Positions 1 through 10,239 of a DNA stretch of 48,780 nucleotides are shown piece after piece; the stretch's first letter is position 1; every line of letters starts with the position of its first letter. The translations under genes and the position numbers were made by a program. The notes beneath the pieces were generated by a model that saw nothing but the letters and a program-made list of their open reading frames with translations, was not told the DNA's origin and ran no database searches. Origin of the DNA: Rhodospirillales bacterium (GTDB lineage: Bacteria; Pseudomonadota; Alphaproteobacteria; SP197); assembly GCA_014323865.1 (NCBI GenBank), contig JACONG010000006.1, positions 153,255-202,034 on the forward strand, given 5' to 3'.

Positions 1-170
1 CCGGCACTAACCACCTCGAGGAAGACAAGCCAGGCCGAGAACGCTGAAGCGATCAGCAGCACGCAGGTCACGATCGGTGCCACCTTGTCGCCGAGCTGAC
101 GGCCTAACAGACCGGCGGCGACCGCGCCGATCAGCGGAAGGAAGACGGTGGCGATAGCAAGGAATTCCAC
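1..170 (-). CDS. nuoL: NADH-quinone oxidoreductase subunit L, N-terminal fragment
   Basis: Only the first 56 codons are inside the window; the gene continues past position 1. It begins at a GTG (168-170) seven bases after the end of nuoK. The fragment starts with a hydrophobic helix (VEFLAIATVFLPLIGAVAAG) followed by a short loop and a second hydrophobic stretch, as expected for the first membrane segments of NuoL, an antiporter-like proton-pumping subunit of respiratory complex I. The identification rests mainly on position directly after nuoK in the standard nuoJ-nuoK-nuoL order and on the N-terminal sequence. Confidence 0.85.
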   Translation of the reverse strand, partial: MEFLAIATVFLPLIGAVAAGLLGRQLGDKVAPIVTCVLLIASAFSAWLVFLEVVSA

Positions 171-177
171 GGTCCTG

Positions 178-486
178 TCAGCCCTTCATCATGTTGATAT
201 CCTCAACAGCGATCGAACCGCGGTTGCGGAAGTAGGCGACAAGGATGGCGAGGCCGATGGCGGCCTCGGCCGCGGCAACGGTCAGGACCAGCATGGCGAA
301 GACCTGACCAACCATGTCGCCGAGTTCGACCGAAAAGGCGACGAGATTGATGTTGACCGCAAGCAGCATGAGTTCGACCGACATCAGGATGATGATGACG
401 TTCTTCCGGTTCAGGAAGATGCCGAGAATGCCCAGCGTGAAAAGGATCGCTGCGACCGTCAGGTAGTGGGCGAGACCGGTCTCCAC
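178..486 (-). CDS. nuoK: NADH-quinone oxidoreductase subunit K
   Basis: A 102-residue membrane subunit of complex I with three predicted transmembrane helices, the usual NuoK length. Two membrane-embedded glutamates of the proton path are visible: E38 in the [11 protein letters not shown] segment and E74 in [12 protein letters not shown], matching the conserved pair of the family. The start is GTG at 484-486, directly adjacent to the nuoJ stop with no intergenic base, so the two are translationally coupled. It is cotranscribed with the rest of the nuo operon and sits in the proton-pumping membrane arm. Confidence 0.96.
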   Translation of the reverse strand: METGLAHYLTVAAILFTLGILGIFLNRKNVIIILMSVELMLLAVNINLVAFSVELGDMVGQVFAMLVLTVAAAEAAIGLAILVAYFRNRGSIAVEDINMMKG

Positions 487-1098
487 TCAGACACCCTCCC
501 CCGACCTGACGTTGCGCACCTTCACGACATCCTCGGGCCGGCGCGCAATCTGGTGGCCGATACGCTGACGTTTGATGTCGCGGTGGCGCAGGGTCAACAC
601 GATCGCGCCGATCATGGCGATCAACAGGATGATGCCGGCACCTTGGAACAGGAAGGTGTATTTCGTATAGAGCACATCGCCCAACGCAGCCGTGTTGCTG
701 CGTTCCGCGATCGGTGGAATTGGCGTCTGGCCTGCCGCGACCAACTCGGGCTCGAAGTGCCAGCCGCCGGCGACGACAAGAAGCTCCAGCAGCAGGATCA
801 GTCCGATCAGCGCACCAATCGGCAGATACTGCAGGAAGCCCTGGCGCAGCTCCGTCAGGTTGATATCGAGCATCATGACGACGAATAGGAACAGTACCGC
901 AACGGCGCCGACATAGACGACGACCAGGATCATCGCCAGGAACTCGGCCCCGATCAAAACGAAGAGCGCTGCGGCATTGAAGAATGCCAGAATCAGGTAG
1001 AGCACCGAATGCACCGGGTTGCGCGCCGAGATCACCATCACGGCCGATGCCAGCAACACGGCAGCAAACATGTAGAAGGCGAGCGTCTGGAGAATCAT
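487..1098 (-). CDS. nuoJ: NADH-quinone oxidoreductase subunit J
   Basis: A 203-residue hydrophobic protein with about five transmembrane helices, starting MILQTLAFYMFAAVLLASA and containing the family segment AEFLAMILVVVYVGAVAVLF, where helix 3 of NuoJ carries the pi-bulge and proton-relay residues. The frame stays open 12 codons further upstream, but ATG 1096-1098 gives the normal N-terminus and starts just after nuoI ends. It belongs to the membrane arm of complex I and couples quinone chemistry to the proton channels. Confidence 0.95.
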   Translation of the reverse strand: MILQTLAFYMFAAVLLASAVMVISARNPVHSVLYLILAFFNAAALFVLIGAEFLAMILVVVYVGAVAVLFLFVVMMLDINLTELRQGFLQYLPIGALIGLILLLELLVVAGGWHFEPELVAAGQTPIPPIAERSNTAALGDVLYTKYTFLFQGAGIILLIAMIGAIVLTLRHRDIKRQRIGHQIARRPEDVVKVRNVRSGEGV

Positions 1099-1117
1099 CG
1101 GTCGACTGTCCGTCCGC

Positions 1118-1606
1118 TTACCGGTAAGGCGCATCCACCGCGAGGCGTGCGGCGATTTCCTTTTCCCAGCGCTCGCCGTTCTCCAGAAGTTTCTCCTTGT
1201 CGTAGAACAACTCGGCGCGGGTCTCGGTTGCGAACTCGAAGTTCGGGCCCTCGACGATCGCGTCCACCGGACAGGCTTCCTCGCAAAAACCGCAGTAGAT
1301 ACACTTGGTCATGTCGATGTCGTAACGCGTCGTGCGGCGGCTGCCGTCCTCGCGTGGTTCGGCCTCAATCATGATGGCCTGGGCGGGGCAGATTGCCTCG
1401 CACAGCTTGCAAGCGATGCAGCGCTCCTCGCCGTTGGGATAACGACGCAGCGCATGTTCACCGCGGAAGCGTGGCGACAGCGGTCCCTTCTCGTAGGGAT
1501 AGTTCACTGTGACGCGGCGCTTGAAGATGTAGCTGAAGGTCTTGCCCATGCCGGAAACGAGCTCGGCAAGCAGCAGCGTACGGGCGGTGCGGTCCAGGAA
1601 CGCCAT
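1118..1606 (-). CDS. nuoI: NADH-quinone oxidoreductase subunit I (two 4Fe-4S clusters)
   Basis: A 162-residue ferredoxin-like subunit of complex I carrying clusters N6a and N6b. Two cysteine motifs are plain: [12 protein letters not shown] (C63, C66, C69, C73) and [12 protein letters not shown] (C102, C105, C108, C112), each with the last Cys-Pro supplied to the other cluster. The N-terminal amphipathic region ([18 protein letters not shown]) docks on the membrane. The start ATG 1604-1606 has a good GGAAAGAGAG ribosome-binding site; the open frame upstream of it overlaps nuoH and has no family similarity. It passes electrons from NuoG towards NuoB and quinone. Confidence 0.97.
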   Translation of the reverse strand: MAFLDRTARTLLLAELVSGMGKTFSYIFKRRVTVNYPYEKGPLSPRFRGEHALRRYPNGEERCIACKLCEAICPAQAIMIEAEPREDGSRRTTRYDIDMTKCIYCGFCEEACPVDAIVEGPNFEFATETRAELFYDKEKLLENGERWEKEIAARLAVDAPYR

Positions 1607-1652
1607 CAGTAGCTCTCTTTCCGGGTGCGGGCGGGGCTTACCATGCCTCTCT

Positions 1653-2681
1653 TCATCGCGGCAACCAGTCGAAGGCGACGAGCGCGCTGGCCACAACCAC
1701 GACGGCGGCGAGCGACAGCGGAAGGAAGACCTTCCAGCCAAGCCGCATGAGCTGATCGTAGCGGTAGCGCGGGAATGTAGCGCGCACCCACAAGAAGATG
1801 AAGAGCACGAAGCAGGTCTTGACGACGAACCAGATCGGGCCCGGGATCCAAGTGAACGGCATGACATCGAACGGCGGCAGCCAGCCCCCGAGGAAGAGGG
1901 TCACGCCGAGTGCCGAAAGCATGATCATGTTCGCGTATTCGCCGAGGAAGAAGAGCGCGAACGTCATCGACGAGTATTCGACGTTGTAGCCCGAGACGAG
2001 CTCGGATTCGGCTTCGGGCAGGTCGAAGGGCGCGCGATTGGTCTCAGCCAGCGCCGAGATCAGGAAAATCACCGCCATTGGGAAGAGCGGCCCGACGTAC
2101 CAGTTCCAGAACCCGGAACCGGCCTGCGCGCGGACGATATCAGCCAAGTTCAGCGAGCCGACGCAGACCAGCACGGCGACCAGGACGAAGCCGATCGAGA
2201 CTTCGTAGGATACCATCTGCGCAGCCGAGCGCAGAGCGCCCAAGAAGGCGTACTTCGAGTTCGAGGCCCAGCCGGCCATGATGATGCCGTAGACGCCGAG
2301 CGACGATACGGCGAAGAGATAGAGAATGCCGACGTTGAGATCGGCCAGCACCCAAGTGCCGTGCTCAAACTCGCCGAACGGGATCACCGCCCAGCCGATC
2401 ATGGCGAGAATGAAGGTGATCATCGGCGCGAGAATAAAGACGACCTTGTTCGCGCCGGTCGGAATGATGGTTTCCTTGAGGAACAGTTTCGCACCATCGG
2501 CGATCGGCTGCAGAAGGCCGAAGGGGCCCACGACGTTCGGCCCCATGCGCAGCTGCATGGCGGCCATCACCTTGCGCTCGGCATAGGTCAGATAGGCGAC
2601 CGACAGCAGGACCGGAATCAGGATTGCCAGGATTGAGAGCACGATCAGGACCGCAGGCAGAACCCAGGTTTCGAGGAACAT
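1653..2681 (-). CDS. nuoH: NADH-quinone oxidoreductase subunit H
   Basis: A 342-residue, eight-to-nine-helix membrane subunit that forms the quinone chamber with NuoB and NuoD. Recognisable family segments include [17 protein letters not shown] near residue 40, [20 protein letters not shown] in the middle, and [20 protein letters not shown] near the C-terminus. ATG 2679-2681 gives the usual start, with hydrophobic helix one beginning at once. The in-frame extension upstream overlaps the end of nuoG and lacks similarity. The start lies seven bases after the nuoG stop, so translation is likely coupled. Confidence 0.97.
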   Translation of the reverse strand: MFLETWVLPAVLIVLSILAILIPVLLSVAYLTYAERKVMAAMQLRMGPNVVGPFGLLQPIADGAKLFLKETIIPTGANKVVFILAPMITFILAMIGWAVIPFGEFEHGTWVLADLNVGILYLFAVSSLGVYGIIMAGWASNSKYAFLGALRSAAQMVSYEVSIGFVLVAVLVCVGSLNLADIVRAQAGSGFWNWYVGPLFPMAVIFLISALAETNRAPFDLPEAESELVSGYNVEYSSMTFALFFLGEYANMIMLSALGVTLFLGGWLPPFDVMPFTWIPGPIWFVVKTCFVLFIFLWVRATFPRYRYDQLMRLGWKVFLPLSLAAVVVVASALVAFDWLPR

Positions 2682-2688
2682 CACGGCC

Positions 2689-4758
2689 TCAGTCCCCCGT
2701 GGCCATGGCCGCGAGCGGCGAGACGAAGGCCTCGGTGCACTGCGCCATGGTCTCAGACGCACGACTGATTGCGCAGGTACGGTAGAAGTTCTCGACCGGC
2801 GAGACGAAGGCGGCATCGCCCATAGCGCCCTCGGCGCCGAAGGCCTGCCAGTCGGCGGGCACAATCTCGTCGATCGCACCGAGATGCGGCACCGTATCGG
2901 TCATGCGGTCGCGCAGCGCCACGAGCGTGTCGAACGGCAGAGGCGCCTCCATCACGCCCGACAACGCACGAAGGATACGCCAGTCCTCGCGCGCCTCACC
3001 GGGTGCGAAGACGGCGCGGACCGCACGCTGCGGCCGACCTTCCATGTTGACGTAGGTCGCGTCCTTTTCGGTGTAGGCCGCACCGGGCAGAATGACGTCA
3101 GCACAATGCGCGCCGGCATCGCCGTGATGGCCGATGTAGACGACAAAGGCGTTGCCGAGCTTCGACGTATCGATCTCATCGGCACCCAGCAGGAACACCG
3201 TGTTGATCTCGCCGGCTGCCGCAGCATCAAGGATGCCGGCCGTGTCCTTGCCACCGGCTTGCGGCACGAAACCGAGATCGAGACCACCAACACGCGACGC
3301 CGCCGTGTGCAGGACCGAAAAGCCGTTCCAGCCGTCCTCAACCGCGCCACAGCCTTCGGCCAGTTTTCGCGCGGTACCCAGAACGGCAGCGCCGTCCTCA
3401 CGCGCCAGCACGCCGGCGCCAACGATGATCAGCGGACGTTCGGCCGCTTTCAGTGTCGCGGCGAAGTCGCCCTCGCCAGCCGCCAGCCGCTTGAGGCTCT
3501 CGGGGCCCGCACCGAGATGGCTGACCGGGAAGGTGAGATTGAGCCACGGGCCAATATTGGCGGCCGGGAAGCCGCCCATCAGCCAGCGCTTGCGCAGACG
3601 GGCGTTGACGAGCGCGGCTTCATGGCGCGGGTTGCAGCCGATCAGGAGGCAGGCGTCGGCCGCTTCGATCCCGGCGATCGTCGCGTTGAAGAGGTAGGAG
3701 GCGCGCACCGCGGGATTGATCATCATGCCGTCCTGGCGGCAATCCATGTGCGGCGAACCGAGACCGGCGAGCAGCGACTTCATTGCGAACAATGTCTCGC
3801 AGTCAACCTGGTCGCCGGCAATCGCGGCGATCCTGCCACCGTCGCCACCCGAGAGGTGCCGGGACACCGCATCAAGTGCCGCCTGCCAGTCGGCCGCCTC
3901 CAGTTTGCCGTCCGCTTTCACATAGGGTCGATCGAGGCGACGACGCGTGAGGCCGTCGATCGCAAAGCGCGTCTTGTCGGAGATCCATTCCTCATTGACG
4001 TCCTCATGCAATCGGGGCAGCACGCGCAGGACCTCGCGGCCGCGCGCATCGACCCGGATATTGGACCCGACGGCATCCATGACATCAATCGACTCGGTCT
4101 TGCGCAGCTCCCACGGGCGCGCAACGAAGGCATAGGGCTTTGATGTCAGCGCACCGACCGGGCAGAGGTCGATGATGTTGCCTGACATCTCGCTGGCGAT
4201 ACCGTTCTCGATGTAGGTCGTGATCTCGGTGTCTTCGCCGCGTCCGGTCGCGCCCAGCACCGGCGCACCGGCCACCTCTTCCATGAAACGAACGCAGCGC
4301 GTGCAGTGGATGCAGCGGGTCATGTAGGTCTTGACCAGTGGGCCGAAATCCTTTTCCTGTACCGAACGCTTCATCTCCTCGAAACGGCTTATGCCCTTAC
4401 CGTAGCCCATGGCTTGGTCCTGCAGATCGCACTCGCCGCCCTGATCGCAGATCGGGCAATCGAGCGGGTGGTTGATCAGAAGAAACTCCATCGTGCCCTT
4501 CTGCGCCTTGCTGGCGACGGAACCGCGAGTGCGCACCACCATGCCGTCCATCAACGGCTGGGCACAGGACGCCACCGGCTTGGGCGTACGCTCGACCTCG
4601 ACCAGGCACATGCGGCAGTTACCGGCGATCGACAGGCGGTCGTGGAAGCAGAAGCGCGGCACCTCGGCACCGGCAATTTCACAGGCCTGCAGCAGCGTCA
4701 GCCGCTTGTCGACTTCCAGCTCGCCGCCGTCGATGGTGACCTTGACTGTGTCACTCAT
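2689..4758 (-). CDS. nuoG: NADH-quinone oxidoreductase subunit G
   Basis: A 689-residue iron-sulfur and molybdopterin-oxidoreductase-like subunit of the peripheral arm of complex I. The N-terminal ferredoxin-type domain shows the 2Fe-2S cysteines ([27 protein letters not shown]), then the histidine-containing N5 motif around [18 protein letters not shown] and the 4Fe-4S motif [10 protein letters not shown]. The C-terminal half is the inactive formate-dehydrogenase-like fold. ATG 4756-4758 is preceded by AGGGAAGGGG, a strong ribosome-binding site, ten bases after the nuoF stop. The length fits the alphaproteobacterial type, shorter than the E. coli protein. Confidence 0.97.
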   Translation of the reverse strand: MSDTVKVTIDGGELEVDKRLTLLQACEIAGAEVPRFCFHDRLSIAGNCRMCLVEVERTPKPVASCAQPLMDGMVVRTRGSVASKAQKGTMEFLLINHPLDCPICDQGGECDLQDQAMGYGKGISRFEEMKRSVQEKDFGPLVKTYMTRCIHCTRCVRFMEEVAGAPVLGATGRGEDTEITTYIENGIASEMSGNIIDLCPVGALTSKPYAFVARPWELRKTESIDVMDAVGSNIRVDARGREVLRVLPRLHEDVNEEWISDKTRFAIDGLTRRRLDRPYVKADGKLEAADWQAALDAVSRHLSGGDGGRIAAIAGDQVDCETLFAMKSLLAGLGSPHMDCRQDGMMINPAVRASYLFNATIAGIEAADACLLIGCNPRHEAALVNARLRKRWLMGGFPAANIGPWLNLTFPVSHLGAGPESLKRLAAGEGDFAATLKAAERPLIIVGAGVLAREDGAAVLGTARKLAEGCGAVEDGWNGFSVLHTAASRVGGLDLGFVPQAGGKDTAGILDAAAAGEINTVFLLGADEIDTSKLGNAFVVYIGHHGDAGAHCADVILPGAAYTEKDATYVNMEGRPQRAVRAVFAPGEAREDWRILRALSGVMEAPLPFDTLVALRDRMTDTVPHLGAIDEIVPADWQAFGAEGAMGDAAFVSPVENFYRTCAISRASETMAQCTEAFVSPLAAMATGD

Positions 4759-4768
4759 AGCCCCTTCC

Positions 4769-6061
4769 CTACTCCGCTGCCATCGCCGAAGCGCCGTGGT
4801 ATTCCTCAATGCGGCGCTCGAGCTCCGGACGGAAGTGACGGATCAGTCCTTGGATGGGCCAAGCCGCGGCATCGCCCAACGCGCAGATGGTGTGGCCCTC
4901 GACCTGGGTCGTGACCTCCTGGAGCATGTCGATCTCCTCAATGCTCGCCTTGCCCTCGATCATCCGACCCAGCACGCGCATCATCCAACCGGTGCCTTCA
5001 CGGCACGGTGTGCACTGGCCGCAGCTTTCGTGCTTGTAGAACTTCGAAAGCCGCCAGATCGCGCGAACGATATCGGTCGACTTGTCCATCACGATGACAG
5101 CGGCTGTGCCGAGACCCGACTTGACCTCGCGCAGGCTGTCGAAATCCATGGGGATCTCGTCGCAGATCGGCTTCGGAATGCAGGCAACCGACGAGCCGCC
5201 GGGAATGACGGCGAGCAGGTTATCCCAGCCGCCACGGACGCCGCCAGCGTGCTTCTCGATGAGCTCGCGCAGCGGAATGCCCATCTCCTCTTCCACGTTG
5301 CACGGCTCGTTCACGTGGCCGGAGATGCAGAAGAGCTTGGTGCCGGTGTTCCTGGGCTTGCCGAGACCGGCGAACCAATCACCGCCACGACGCAGAATGG
5401 TCGGTGAGACCGCGACCGTCTCGACATTGGTGACGGTGGTCGGACAAGCGTAGAGACCGGACTGGGCCGGGAACGGCGGCTTCAGGCGCGGCTGGCCCTT
5501 CTTACCCTCGAGGCTCTCGAGCAGGGCCATCTCCTCGCCGCAGATATAGGCGCCGGCGCCGCGGTGCAGGTAGACGTCGAAGTCGAAGCCGGAGCCGCAA
5601 GCGTTCTTGCCGATCAGACCGGCGTCGTAGGACTCGTCGATCGCCCGCTGCAGCGCCACGGACTCGTTATAAAACTCGCCACGGATATAGATATAGGCCG
5701 CTGTCGCACGCATGGCGTGACCGGCCAACACACAACCTTCGATGAGCTTGTGCGGGTCATGCCGTATGATGTCGCGATCCTTGCAGGTGCCGGGTTCGCT
5801 TTCGTCGGCATTGACAACAAGATACGCCGGCTGGCCCTCGGGTCGCTCCTTGGGCATGAAGGACCATTTCAGACCCGACGGGAAACCCGCACCGCCGCGA
5901 CCACGCAGCTCGGACTTCTTGATCTCATCGACGATCCAGTCCGGTCCCTTGGCAATGATGTCCTTGGTTCCGTCCCAGTCGCCACGCCTCTTGGCTGCAT
6001 CGAAGTCGGGGCTCTCGAAGCCGTAGAGATTCGTGAAGACGCGATCCTTGTCCTGCAACAT
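4769..6061 (-). CDS. nuoF: NADH-quinone oxidoreductase subunit F (NADH/FMN site)
   Basis: A 430-residue flavoprotein subunit where NADH is oxidised by FMN. Visible are the glycine-rich NADH-binding loop [13 protein letters not shown] (about residues 54-66), the FMN-binding region around [17 protein letters not shown], and the N3 4Fe-4S cysteines [13 protein letters not shown] with the distal cysteine in TICALGD. The length is typical. It begins three bases after the nuoE stop with a GGTGGAG ribosome-binding site inside nuoE. Together with NuoE and NuoG it forms the dehydrogenase module. Confidence 0.98.
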   Translation of the reverse strand: MLQDKDRVFTNLYGFESPDFDAAKRRGDWDGTKDIIAKGPDWIVDEIKKSELRGRGGAGFPSGLKWSFMPKERPEGQPAYLVVNADESEPGTCKDRDIIRHDPHKLIEGCVLAGHAMRATAAYIYIRGEFYNESVALQRAIDESYDAGLIGKNACGSGFDFDVYLHRGAGAYICGEEMALLESLEGKKGQPRLKPPFPAQSGLYACPTTVTNVETVAVSPTILRRGGDWFAGLGKPRNTGTKLFCISGHVNEPCNVEEEMGIPLRELIEKHAGGVRGGWDNLLAVIPGGSSVACIPKPICDEIPMDFDSLREVKSGLGTAAVIVMDKSTDIVRAIWRLSKFYKHESCGQCTPCREGTGWMMRVLGRMIEGKASIEEIDMLQEVTTQVEGHTICALGDAAAWPIQGLIRHFRPELERRIEEYHGASAMAAE

Positions 6062-6064
6062 CGG

Positions 6065-6676
6065 TCAGTCTCCACCCTGCATGGTTATTGCACCCGAGAT
6101 CGGTTCCGACGAGTGGCGGCCGTTCTGCGGGCCGATCTTGGGTTTCTCGCCCTTCGCCAGCGCCTCGAGGATCGCAATCATCTTCTCGGCGTCGAGATCC
6201 TCGTAGAAGTCATCGTTGATCTGCGCCATCGGTGCGTTCACGCAGGCGCCGAGGCACTCGACCTCCTTCAGCGTGAACTTGCCGTCAACCGTGGTCTCCT
6301 CGAAGTCGATACCGAGGTGGCTGCGGCAGGCTTCAACGATCGCATCGCTGTCGCGCAACATGCAGGGCGTGGTAGTGCAGAGTTGCACTAGGTAGTCGCC
6401 GACCGGCTCGAGATTGTACATCGTGTAGAAGGTCGCGATCTCGTAGACCCGAATCGCAGGGATCTTGAGGAGGTCGGCGATGCCGTCCATCGCCGCGATC
6501 GAGACCCACTTCTCCTGACGCTGCGCTAGATCGAGCAACGGCATGACCGCGCTCTGCTGACGACCTGCCGGATACTTGGCAATCATGGCATCGGCCTTGG
6601 TGCGGTTCTCATCGGAGAACGCGAAGTTCTCAGGCTGACGATCGGTCGCACAGGGCCTTCCGCGTGCGAGACTCAT
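6065..6676 (-). CDS. nuoE: NADH-quinone oxidoreductase subunit E
   Basis: A 203-residue thioredoxin-like 2Fe-2S subunit of complex I (cluster N1a). The four ligands appear as CTTTPC and CLGAC, in the contexts [13 protein letters not shown] and [13 protein letters not shown]. The N-terminal helical region contains the family stretch [20 protein letters not shown] 6674-6676 overlaps the nuoD stop (ATGA), the typical coupling of this operon. An open extension upstream overlaps nuoD and is not similar to the family. The C-terminal tail after [15 protein letters not shown] is variable and probably disordered. Confidence 0.96.
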   Translation of the reverse strand: MSLARGRPCATDRQPENFAFSDENRTKADAMIAKYPAGRQQSAVMPLLDLAQRQEKWVSIAAMDGIADLLKIPAIRVYEIATFYTMYNLEPVGDYLVQLCTTTPCMLRDSDAIVEACRSHLGIDFEETTVDGKFTLKEVECLGACVNAPMAQINDDFYEDLDAEKMIAILEALAKGEKPKIGPQNGRHSSEPISGAITMQGGD

Positions 6677-7851
6677 CGGTCGATCTCCCCGAACACGATA
6701 TCCATGCTGCCCACGATCGCCGCTGCGTCGGCCAGCATGTGGCCCTTGCACAGGAAGTCGGTCGACGCGAGATGAAGGAACCCGGGCGCCCGGATGCGGC
6801 AGCGATAGGGCTTGTTGGTGCCGTCCGAGACGATGAACACACCGAACTCACCCTTGGGCGCTTCGACGGCGGCGTAGGCTTCACCCTCGGGGACGTGATA
6901 GCCCTCCGTATAGAGCTTGAAGTGGTGAATCAGCGCTTCCATCGACGTCTTCATGTCCGCACGCGACGGCGGCGCGACCTTGGGGTCGGTCGTCTTGACC
7001 GGGCCCGAGGGCATGTTGGCGATGCACTGTTTGATAATCTTGATGGATTCGCGCATCTCGGCGAGCCGGCACATGTAGCGCTCGAAACAGTCGCCCGTGG
7101 TGCCGGTAGGAATGTCGAAGTCCATCTTGGCGTAGGCATCGTAGGGCTGCGCCTTGCGCAGGTCCCACGGCAGTCCGGCCGAACGCAGCATCGGACCGCT
7201 GAAGCCCCAGTCAATCGCATCGTCGAGCGTGACCATGCCGATGTCGACGGTGCGCTGCTTGAAGATACGGTTCTCGTTGAGCAGGTACTCGATGTCACCG
7301 ACCAGCTTGGGCAGCGTGTCGACATAATCGTCAATCGCCTTCTCCATGCCGGCCGGCAGATCCTGCGCCACGCCGCCGGGGCGGAAGTAGGCCGCATGCA
7401 TGCGCGCGCCCGAGACGCCCTCATAGAACTCCATCAGCTTCTCGCGCTCCTCGAACGCCCAGAGCGCGGGCGTAACCGCACCGACGTCGAGCGCGAAGGT
7501 CGTGACGTTGAGAAGATGATTGAGAATGCGGGTAATCTCGGAGAACAGCACCCGGACGTACTGGCCACGCGACGGGACCTCGATCCCCAGGAGCTTCTCG
7601 ACTGCGAGCGCATAGCTGTGCTCGAGACACATGGGCGAGACGTAATCGAGCCGGTCGAAGTACGGTACCGCCTGCAGGTATGTCTTGTATTCGATCAGCT
7701 TCTCGGTGCCGCGGTGCAGCAGGCCGATGTGCGGATCGGCGCGTTCCACGACCTCGCCGTCCATCTCCAGAACGAGACGCAGCACGCCGTGCGCTGCAGG
7801 ATGCTGCGGGCCGAAGTTGATGGTCGTGGTCTTGATGTCGACTTCAGCCAT
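6673..7851 (-). CDS. nuoD: NADH-quinone oxidoreductase subunit D
   Basis: A 392-residue subunit related to the NiFe-hydrogenase large subunit that forms much of the quinone-binding site of complex I. It starts with the conserved [19 protein letters not shown] near residue 11 and ends with the family C-terminus [20 protein letters not shown] followed by DIVFGEIDR. The ATG at 7849-7851 lies eight bases inside the end of nuoC, so the two genes overlap. An in-frame extension upstream is arginine-rich nuoC shadow and was discarded. Length and ends match the family. Confidence 0.98.
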   Translation of the reverse strand: MAEVDIKTTTINFGPQHPAAHGVLRLVLEMDGEVVERADPHIGLLHRGTEKLIEYKTYLQAVPYFDRLDYVSPMCLEHSYALAVEKLLGIEVPSRGQYVRVLFSEITRILNHLLNVTTFALDVGAVTPALWAFEEREKLMEFYEGVSGARMHAAYFRPGGVAQDLPAGMEKAIDDYVDTLPKLVGDIEYLLNENRIFKQRTVDIGMVTLDDAIDWGFSGPMLRSAGLPWDLRKAQPYDAYAKMDFDIPTGTTGDCFERYMCRLAEMRESIKIIKQCIANMPSGPVKTTDPKVAPPSRADMKTSMEALIHHFKLYTEGYHVPEGEAYAAVEAPKGEFGVFIVSDGTNKPYRCRIRAPGFLHLASTDFLCKGHMLADAAAIVGSMDIVFGEIDR

Positions 7852-8473
7852 CGTTCCTGGCCTCCGTCGCCTCGTCCGACGCCTTTTCGTCTCCAGGAAG
7901 AACGCCAAAAGATCCTTCCCATGGCGATAGATAGTCAAAACTCCTAAACGCTTGCGTGAGCTTGACGGGCTCGTAGATCACACGCTTCTCGTCCTCGTCG
8001 TAGCGCATCTCGACATGACCCGTGAGCGGGAAGTCCTTGCGCTGGGGATGCCCCTCGAAACCGTAGTCGGTCAGGATGCGGCGCAGGTCGGGATGGTCGG
8101 CAAAATAGATGCCGTACATGTCCCAGATCTCACGCTCGAGCCAGAACGCCGCGCTGTAGATCGCGAAGCAGGACGGCAGCGGCTCCTCCTCGCCAATGAC
8201 GACCTTGACGCGGATCCGCAGGTTGTTGCGTAGACTGAGCAGGTTGTAAATCACGTCGAAGCGCTTCTTGCGCTCGGGGTAGTCCACCGCCGTGACGTCG
8301 ATCAGCTGCTTGAACAGGCAATCGCTGTCGTCACGCAGCCAGGTCAGAAGGTCCAGCAGGCCGTCGCTCGAGGCATGGAGAGTCGCCTGGTCGCGGTCGA
8401 ACACCATCTCGCCCGCGCAGTCGGGAAAGCGCGCCTGCGCAATTCCACCGATTTCTTGGAGAGCTTCGGTCAT
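7844..8473 (-). CDS. nuoC: NADH-quinone oxidoreductase subunit C
   Basis: A 209-residue hydrophilic subunit of the connecting part of complex I, separate from NuoD as in most alphaproteobacteria (the two are fused in E. coli). Family motifs include [16 protein letters not shown], the core signature [20 protein letters not shown] around residues 110-130, and [15 protein letters not shown]. The C-terminus carries [12 protein letters not shown] and then a charged tail. It overlaps nuoD by eight bases and follows nuoB after 22 bases. Confidence 0.97.
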   Translation of the reverse strand: MTEALQEIGGIAQARFPDCAGEMVFDRDQATLHASSDGLLDLLTWLRDDSDCLFKQLIDVTAVDYPERKKRFDVIYNLLSLRNNLRIRVKVVIGEEEPLPSCFAIYSAAFWLEREIWDMYGIYFADHPDLRRILTDYGFEGHPQRKDFPLTGHVEMRYDEDEKRVIYEPVKLTQAFRSFDYLSPWEGSFGVLPGDEKASDEATEARNDG

Positions 8474-8495
8474 GACGTTTTTCTCCCGACCGGCG

Positions 8496-9035
8496 CTACC
8501 GCTTGATGCTTCCGGTGCGGCCGATCTTCTTCTGCAGTTGCAGAATGCCGTAAACTAGGGCTTCGGCCGTCGGCGGACAGCCCGGAATGTAGATGTCGAC
8601 CGGGACGATTCGGTCGCAGCCGCGCACCACAGAATAAGAATAGTGATAGTAGCCGCCGCCATTGGCGCACGAGCCCATAGAAATAACCCAGCGCGGCTCG
8701 GCCATCTGGTCGTAGAGCTTGCGCAGGGCCGGAGCCATCTTGTTGCACAGCGTGCCGGCCACAATCATGACGTCGGACTGGCGCGGGCTGGCGCGCGGAA
8801 TGACACCGAAGCGATCGAGATCGTAGCGGCTCATGTAGGCGTGGATCATCTCGACGCCGCAACACGCCAAGCCGAAGGTCATCGGCCACAGGCTGCCGGT
8901 GCGCGCCCAGTTGACCAGCTTGTCGACATTGGAGAGAACAAAACCCTTGTCCTCAATCTCCTGTCCTACACGCGCGATCAGCGCATCCTGATCGGCTCCA
9001 GGCGGGATGTCTTTCAGCAGGGGGTCTACTCCCAT
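8496..9035 (-). CDS. nuoB: NADH-quinone oxidoreductase subunit B (cluster N2)
   Basis: A 179-residue subunit holding the terminal 4Fe-4S cluster N2, which reduces quinone. The adjacent cysteines C58-C59 in [11 protein letters not shown], the third cysteine in [18 protein letters not shown] and the fourth in [15 protein letters not shown] are all present. The N-terminal 30 residues are variable, as usual. The gene overlaps the end of nuoA by ten bases. It contacts NuoD, NuoH and NuoI in the assembled complex. Confidence 0.97.
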   Translation of the reverse strand: MGVDPLLKDIPPGADQDALIARVGQEIEDKGFVLSNVDKLVNWARTGSLWPMTFGLACCGVEMIHAYMSRYDLDRFGVIPRASPRQSDVMIVAGTLCNKMAPALRKLYDQMAEPRWVISMGSCANGGGYYHYSYSVVRGCDRIVPVDIYIPGCPPTAEALVYGILQLQKKIGRTGSIKR

Positions 9036-9391
9036 TCGAGCGCTCCCTTACGCCACTCATAGATGAAGCCGATGGTCAGGACACCCAAGAAGACGACCAT
9101 GGACCAGAAGCCAAACAGTCCGATCTCCGAAAGCGACACCGCCCACGGGAAGAGGAAGGCAACCTCGAGATCGAAAATGATGAAGAGAATCGAGACCAGA
9201 TAGAAGCGCACGTCGAACCGGCCTCGGGCGTCTTCGAAGGCATCGAAACCGCATTCGTAAGCCGAGAGCTTCTCGGGATCGGGCCGCTGCGGTCCGATCA
9301 GCCACGACGCACCGATCATGACGCAAGCCATGACGGTGGCGAGCCCCAGGAAGATCAAAACAGACAGGTACTCCAGCAGCAATTCGTTCAT
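9026..9391 (-). CDS. nuoA: NADH-quinone oxidoreductase subunit A, first gene of the nuo operon
   Basis: A 121-residue three-helix membrane subunit of complex I. The long loop between helices one and two contains the family signature [20 protein letters not shown], followed by [20 protein letters not shown]. It is the promoter-proximal gene of the operon. A sigma70-like promoter lies just upstream at 9412-9440, implying a leader of only about 15 bases. The gene overlaps nuoB by ten bases. Confidence 0.97.
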   Translation of the reverse strand: MNELLLEYLSVLIFLGLATVMACVMIGASWLIGPQRPDPEKLSAYECGFDAFEDARGRFDVRFYLVSILFIIFDLEVAFLFPWAVSLSEIGLFGFWSMVVFLGVLTIGFIYEWRKGALEWE

Positions 9392-9411
9392 GCTCGGCCC
9401 CTTGAGCGCCC

Positions 9412-9440
9412 CTTATATGGCCCATACACGCCGCTGTGAA
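9412..9440 (-). promoter_or_regulatory. Likely sigma70-type promoter of the nuo operon
   Basis: On the minus strand TTCACA and TATAAG are separated by exactly 17 bases, ending about 20 bases before the nuoA start codon. The match to the housekeeping consensus is good and the position is right, but no transcript start can be shown from sequence. Confidence 0.55.
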
Positions 9441-9484
9441 GCGCGATCTCGGCCACTTGTCAGCGGCTTACGCAAATGCGCGAT

Positions 9485-9513
9485 GTCCAGTTGCGACGTG
9501 CTCGCAACTGGAC
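9485..9513. repeat. Perfect 12-bp inverted repeat with 5-base loop
   Basis: GTCCAGTTGCGA and TCGCAACTGGAC are exact reverse complements around the loop CGTGC. The structure lies downstream of tRNA-Asp and upstream of the nuoA promoter. In the minus direction no T-tract follows, so it is not a classical intrinsic terminator. It may end or process the tRNA transcript, or act as an operator-sized palindrome. Confidence 0.8.
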
Positions 9514-9539
9514 AAACAAAGATCGAATCTGTTGGAAAA

Positions 9540-9616
9540 TGGCGGGAGTGACGGGACTCGAACCCGCGACCTCTGGCGTGACAGGCCAGCACTCTAACCA
9601 ACTGAGCTACACCCCC
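9540..9616 (-). tRNA. tRNA-Asp (GTC)
   Basis: Seventy-seven bases with encoded CCA. The acceptor stem GGGGGTG pairs with CACTCCC, the D-arm contains AGCTCAGTTGGTTAGAG, the anticodon stem CTGGC/GCCAG presents the loop CTGTCAC with anticodon GTC, and the T-arm contains GTTCGAGTC. A strong promoter is visible just upstream. Confidence 0.97.
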
Positions 9617-9629
9617 AACAGGGCGCCTC

Positions 9630-9658
9630 GTCTAGGGCACCGAGCCCGATGCTGTCAA
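9630..9658 (-). promoter_or_regulatory. Likely promoter of tRNA-Asp
   Basis: On the minus strand a perfect TTGACA is followed after 17 bases by CTAGAC, 14 bases before the mature 5-prime end of tRNA-Asp. Spacing and -35 match the housekeeping consensus; the -10 is partial. Confidence 0.55.
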
Positions 9659-9677
9659 GCGGATTGGCGTGGGAATG

Positions 9678-9935
9678 TCAGGTGTTAGCGGCGGGGTCGG
9701 AGAGGAACTGTTTCTTCGCGCGGTCCCTGCCCGATCCAGATTTGAAGTCACGTCCGAGGGCGAAAGCTCTCTCGCGGGATTCGACCACGACATATGGAGC
9801 GAGGGTGCATGGCAAGCAGCAGGCGGTCGACGGCCCCTCTTCATTCTCGTGCCGCACCATACGCTGCCGAAGGTCATCTGTTGCACCGACGTAGATCTGG
9901 TCGTTGTTGAGACGCAAGAAGTAGACGTACCACAT
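9678..9935 (-). CDS. GIY-YIG endonuclease-fold protein
   Basis: A compact 85-residue protein of the GIY-YIG nuclease superfamily (UPF0213/YhbQ-like). The two diagnostic tracts are MWYVYFLRLNNDQIYVGATD at the N-terminus (YVY and IYVG replacing GIY and YIG), then DDLRQRMVRHENEEG, followed by VVVESRERAFALGRDFKSGS with the expected ERA...GR-type helix. The start ATG 9933-9935 begins exactly at the domain; the frame is open further upstream but has no similarity. GGGAAG lies about 14 bases upstream. It sits alone between tRNA-Asp and tRNA-Val, all on the minus strand. The cellular role of such single-domain proteins is not well settled. Confidence 0.8.
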   Translation of the reverse strand: MWYVYFLRLNNDQIYVGATDDLRQRMVRHENEEGPSTACCLPCTLAPYVVVESRERAFALGRDFKSGSGRDRAKKQFLSDPAANT

Positions 9936-10133
9936 CGCACTGCTTGACTTCCCTTGCCCATGATCCCCTCGTTCGGCGATCTGACGCTGACAAACGACTT
10001 TGATCAACTTTGAACATATGACCTCACCAGCTTCCCTACTACGCTCCAAGGGATCTTCGGTAGGTGCTTCCACGCCCTGAATGCCTTCGAGCGACAATCC
10101 GCTGTGCAGCTTGCCACCCGAGGCCGAAGGCGG

Positions 10134-10206
10134 TGGGCGGTGACGGGATCGAACCGCCGACCTACTGGGTGTAAACCAGTCGCTCTGCCAGCTGAGCTAA
10201 CCGCCC
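10134..10206 (-). tRNA. tRNA-Val (TAC)
   Basis: Seventy-three bases from GGGCGGT to the discriminator A. The anticodon stem ACTGG/CCAGT carries the loop TTTACAC, anticodon TAC. The T-arm has GGCGGTTCGATCCCGTC with one G-T pair. The 3-prime CCA is not encoded: the genomic sequence reads CCG. It follows hup and its terminator on the same strand. Confidence 0.96.
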
Positions 10207-10239
10207 TATGGTGTGAGCCGGAACCGCGCTGTCCCTGAA

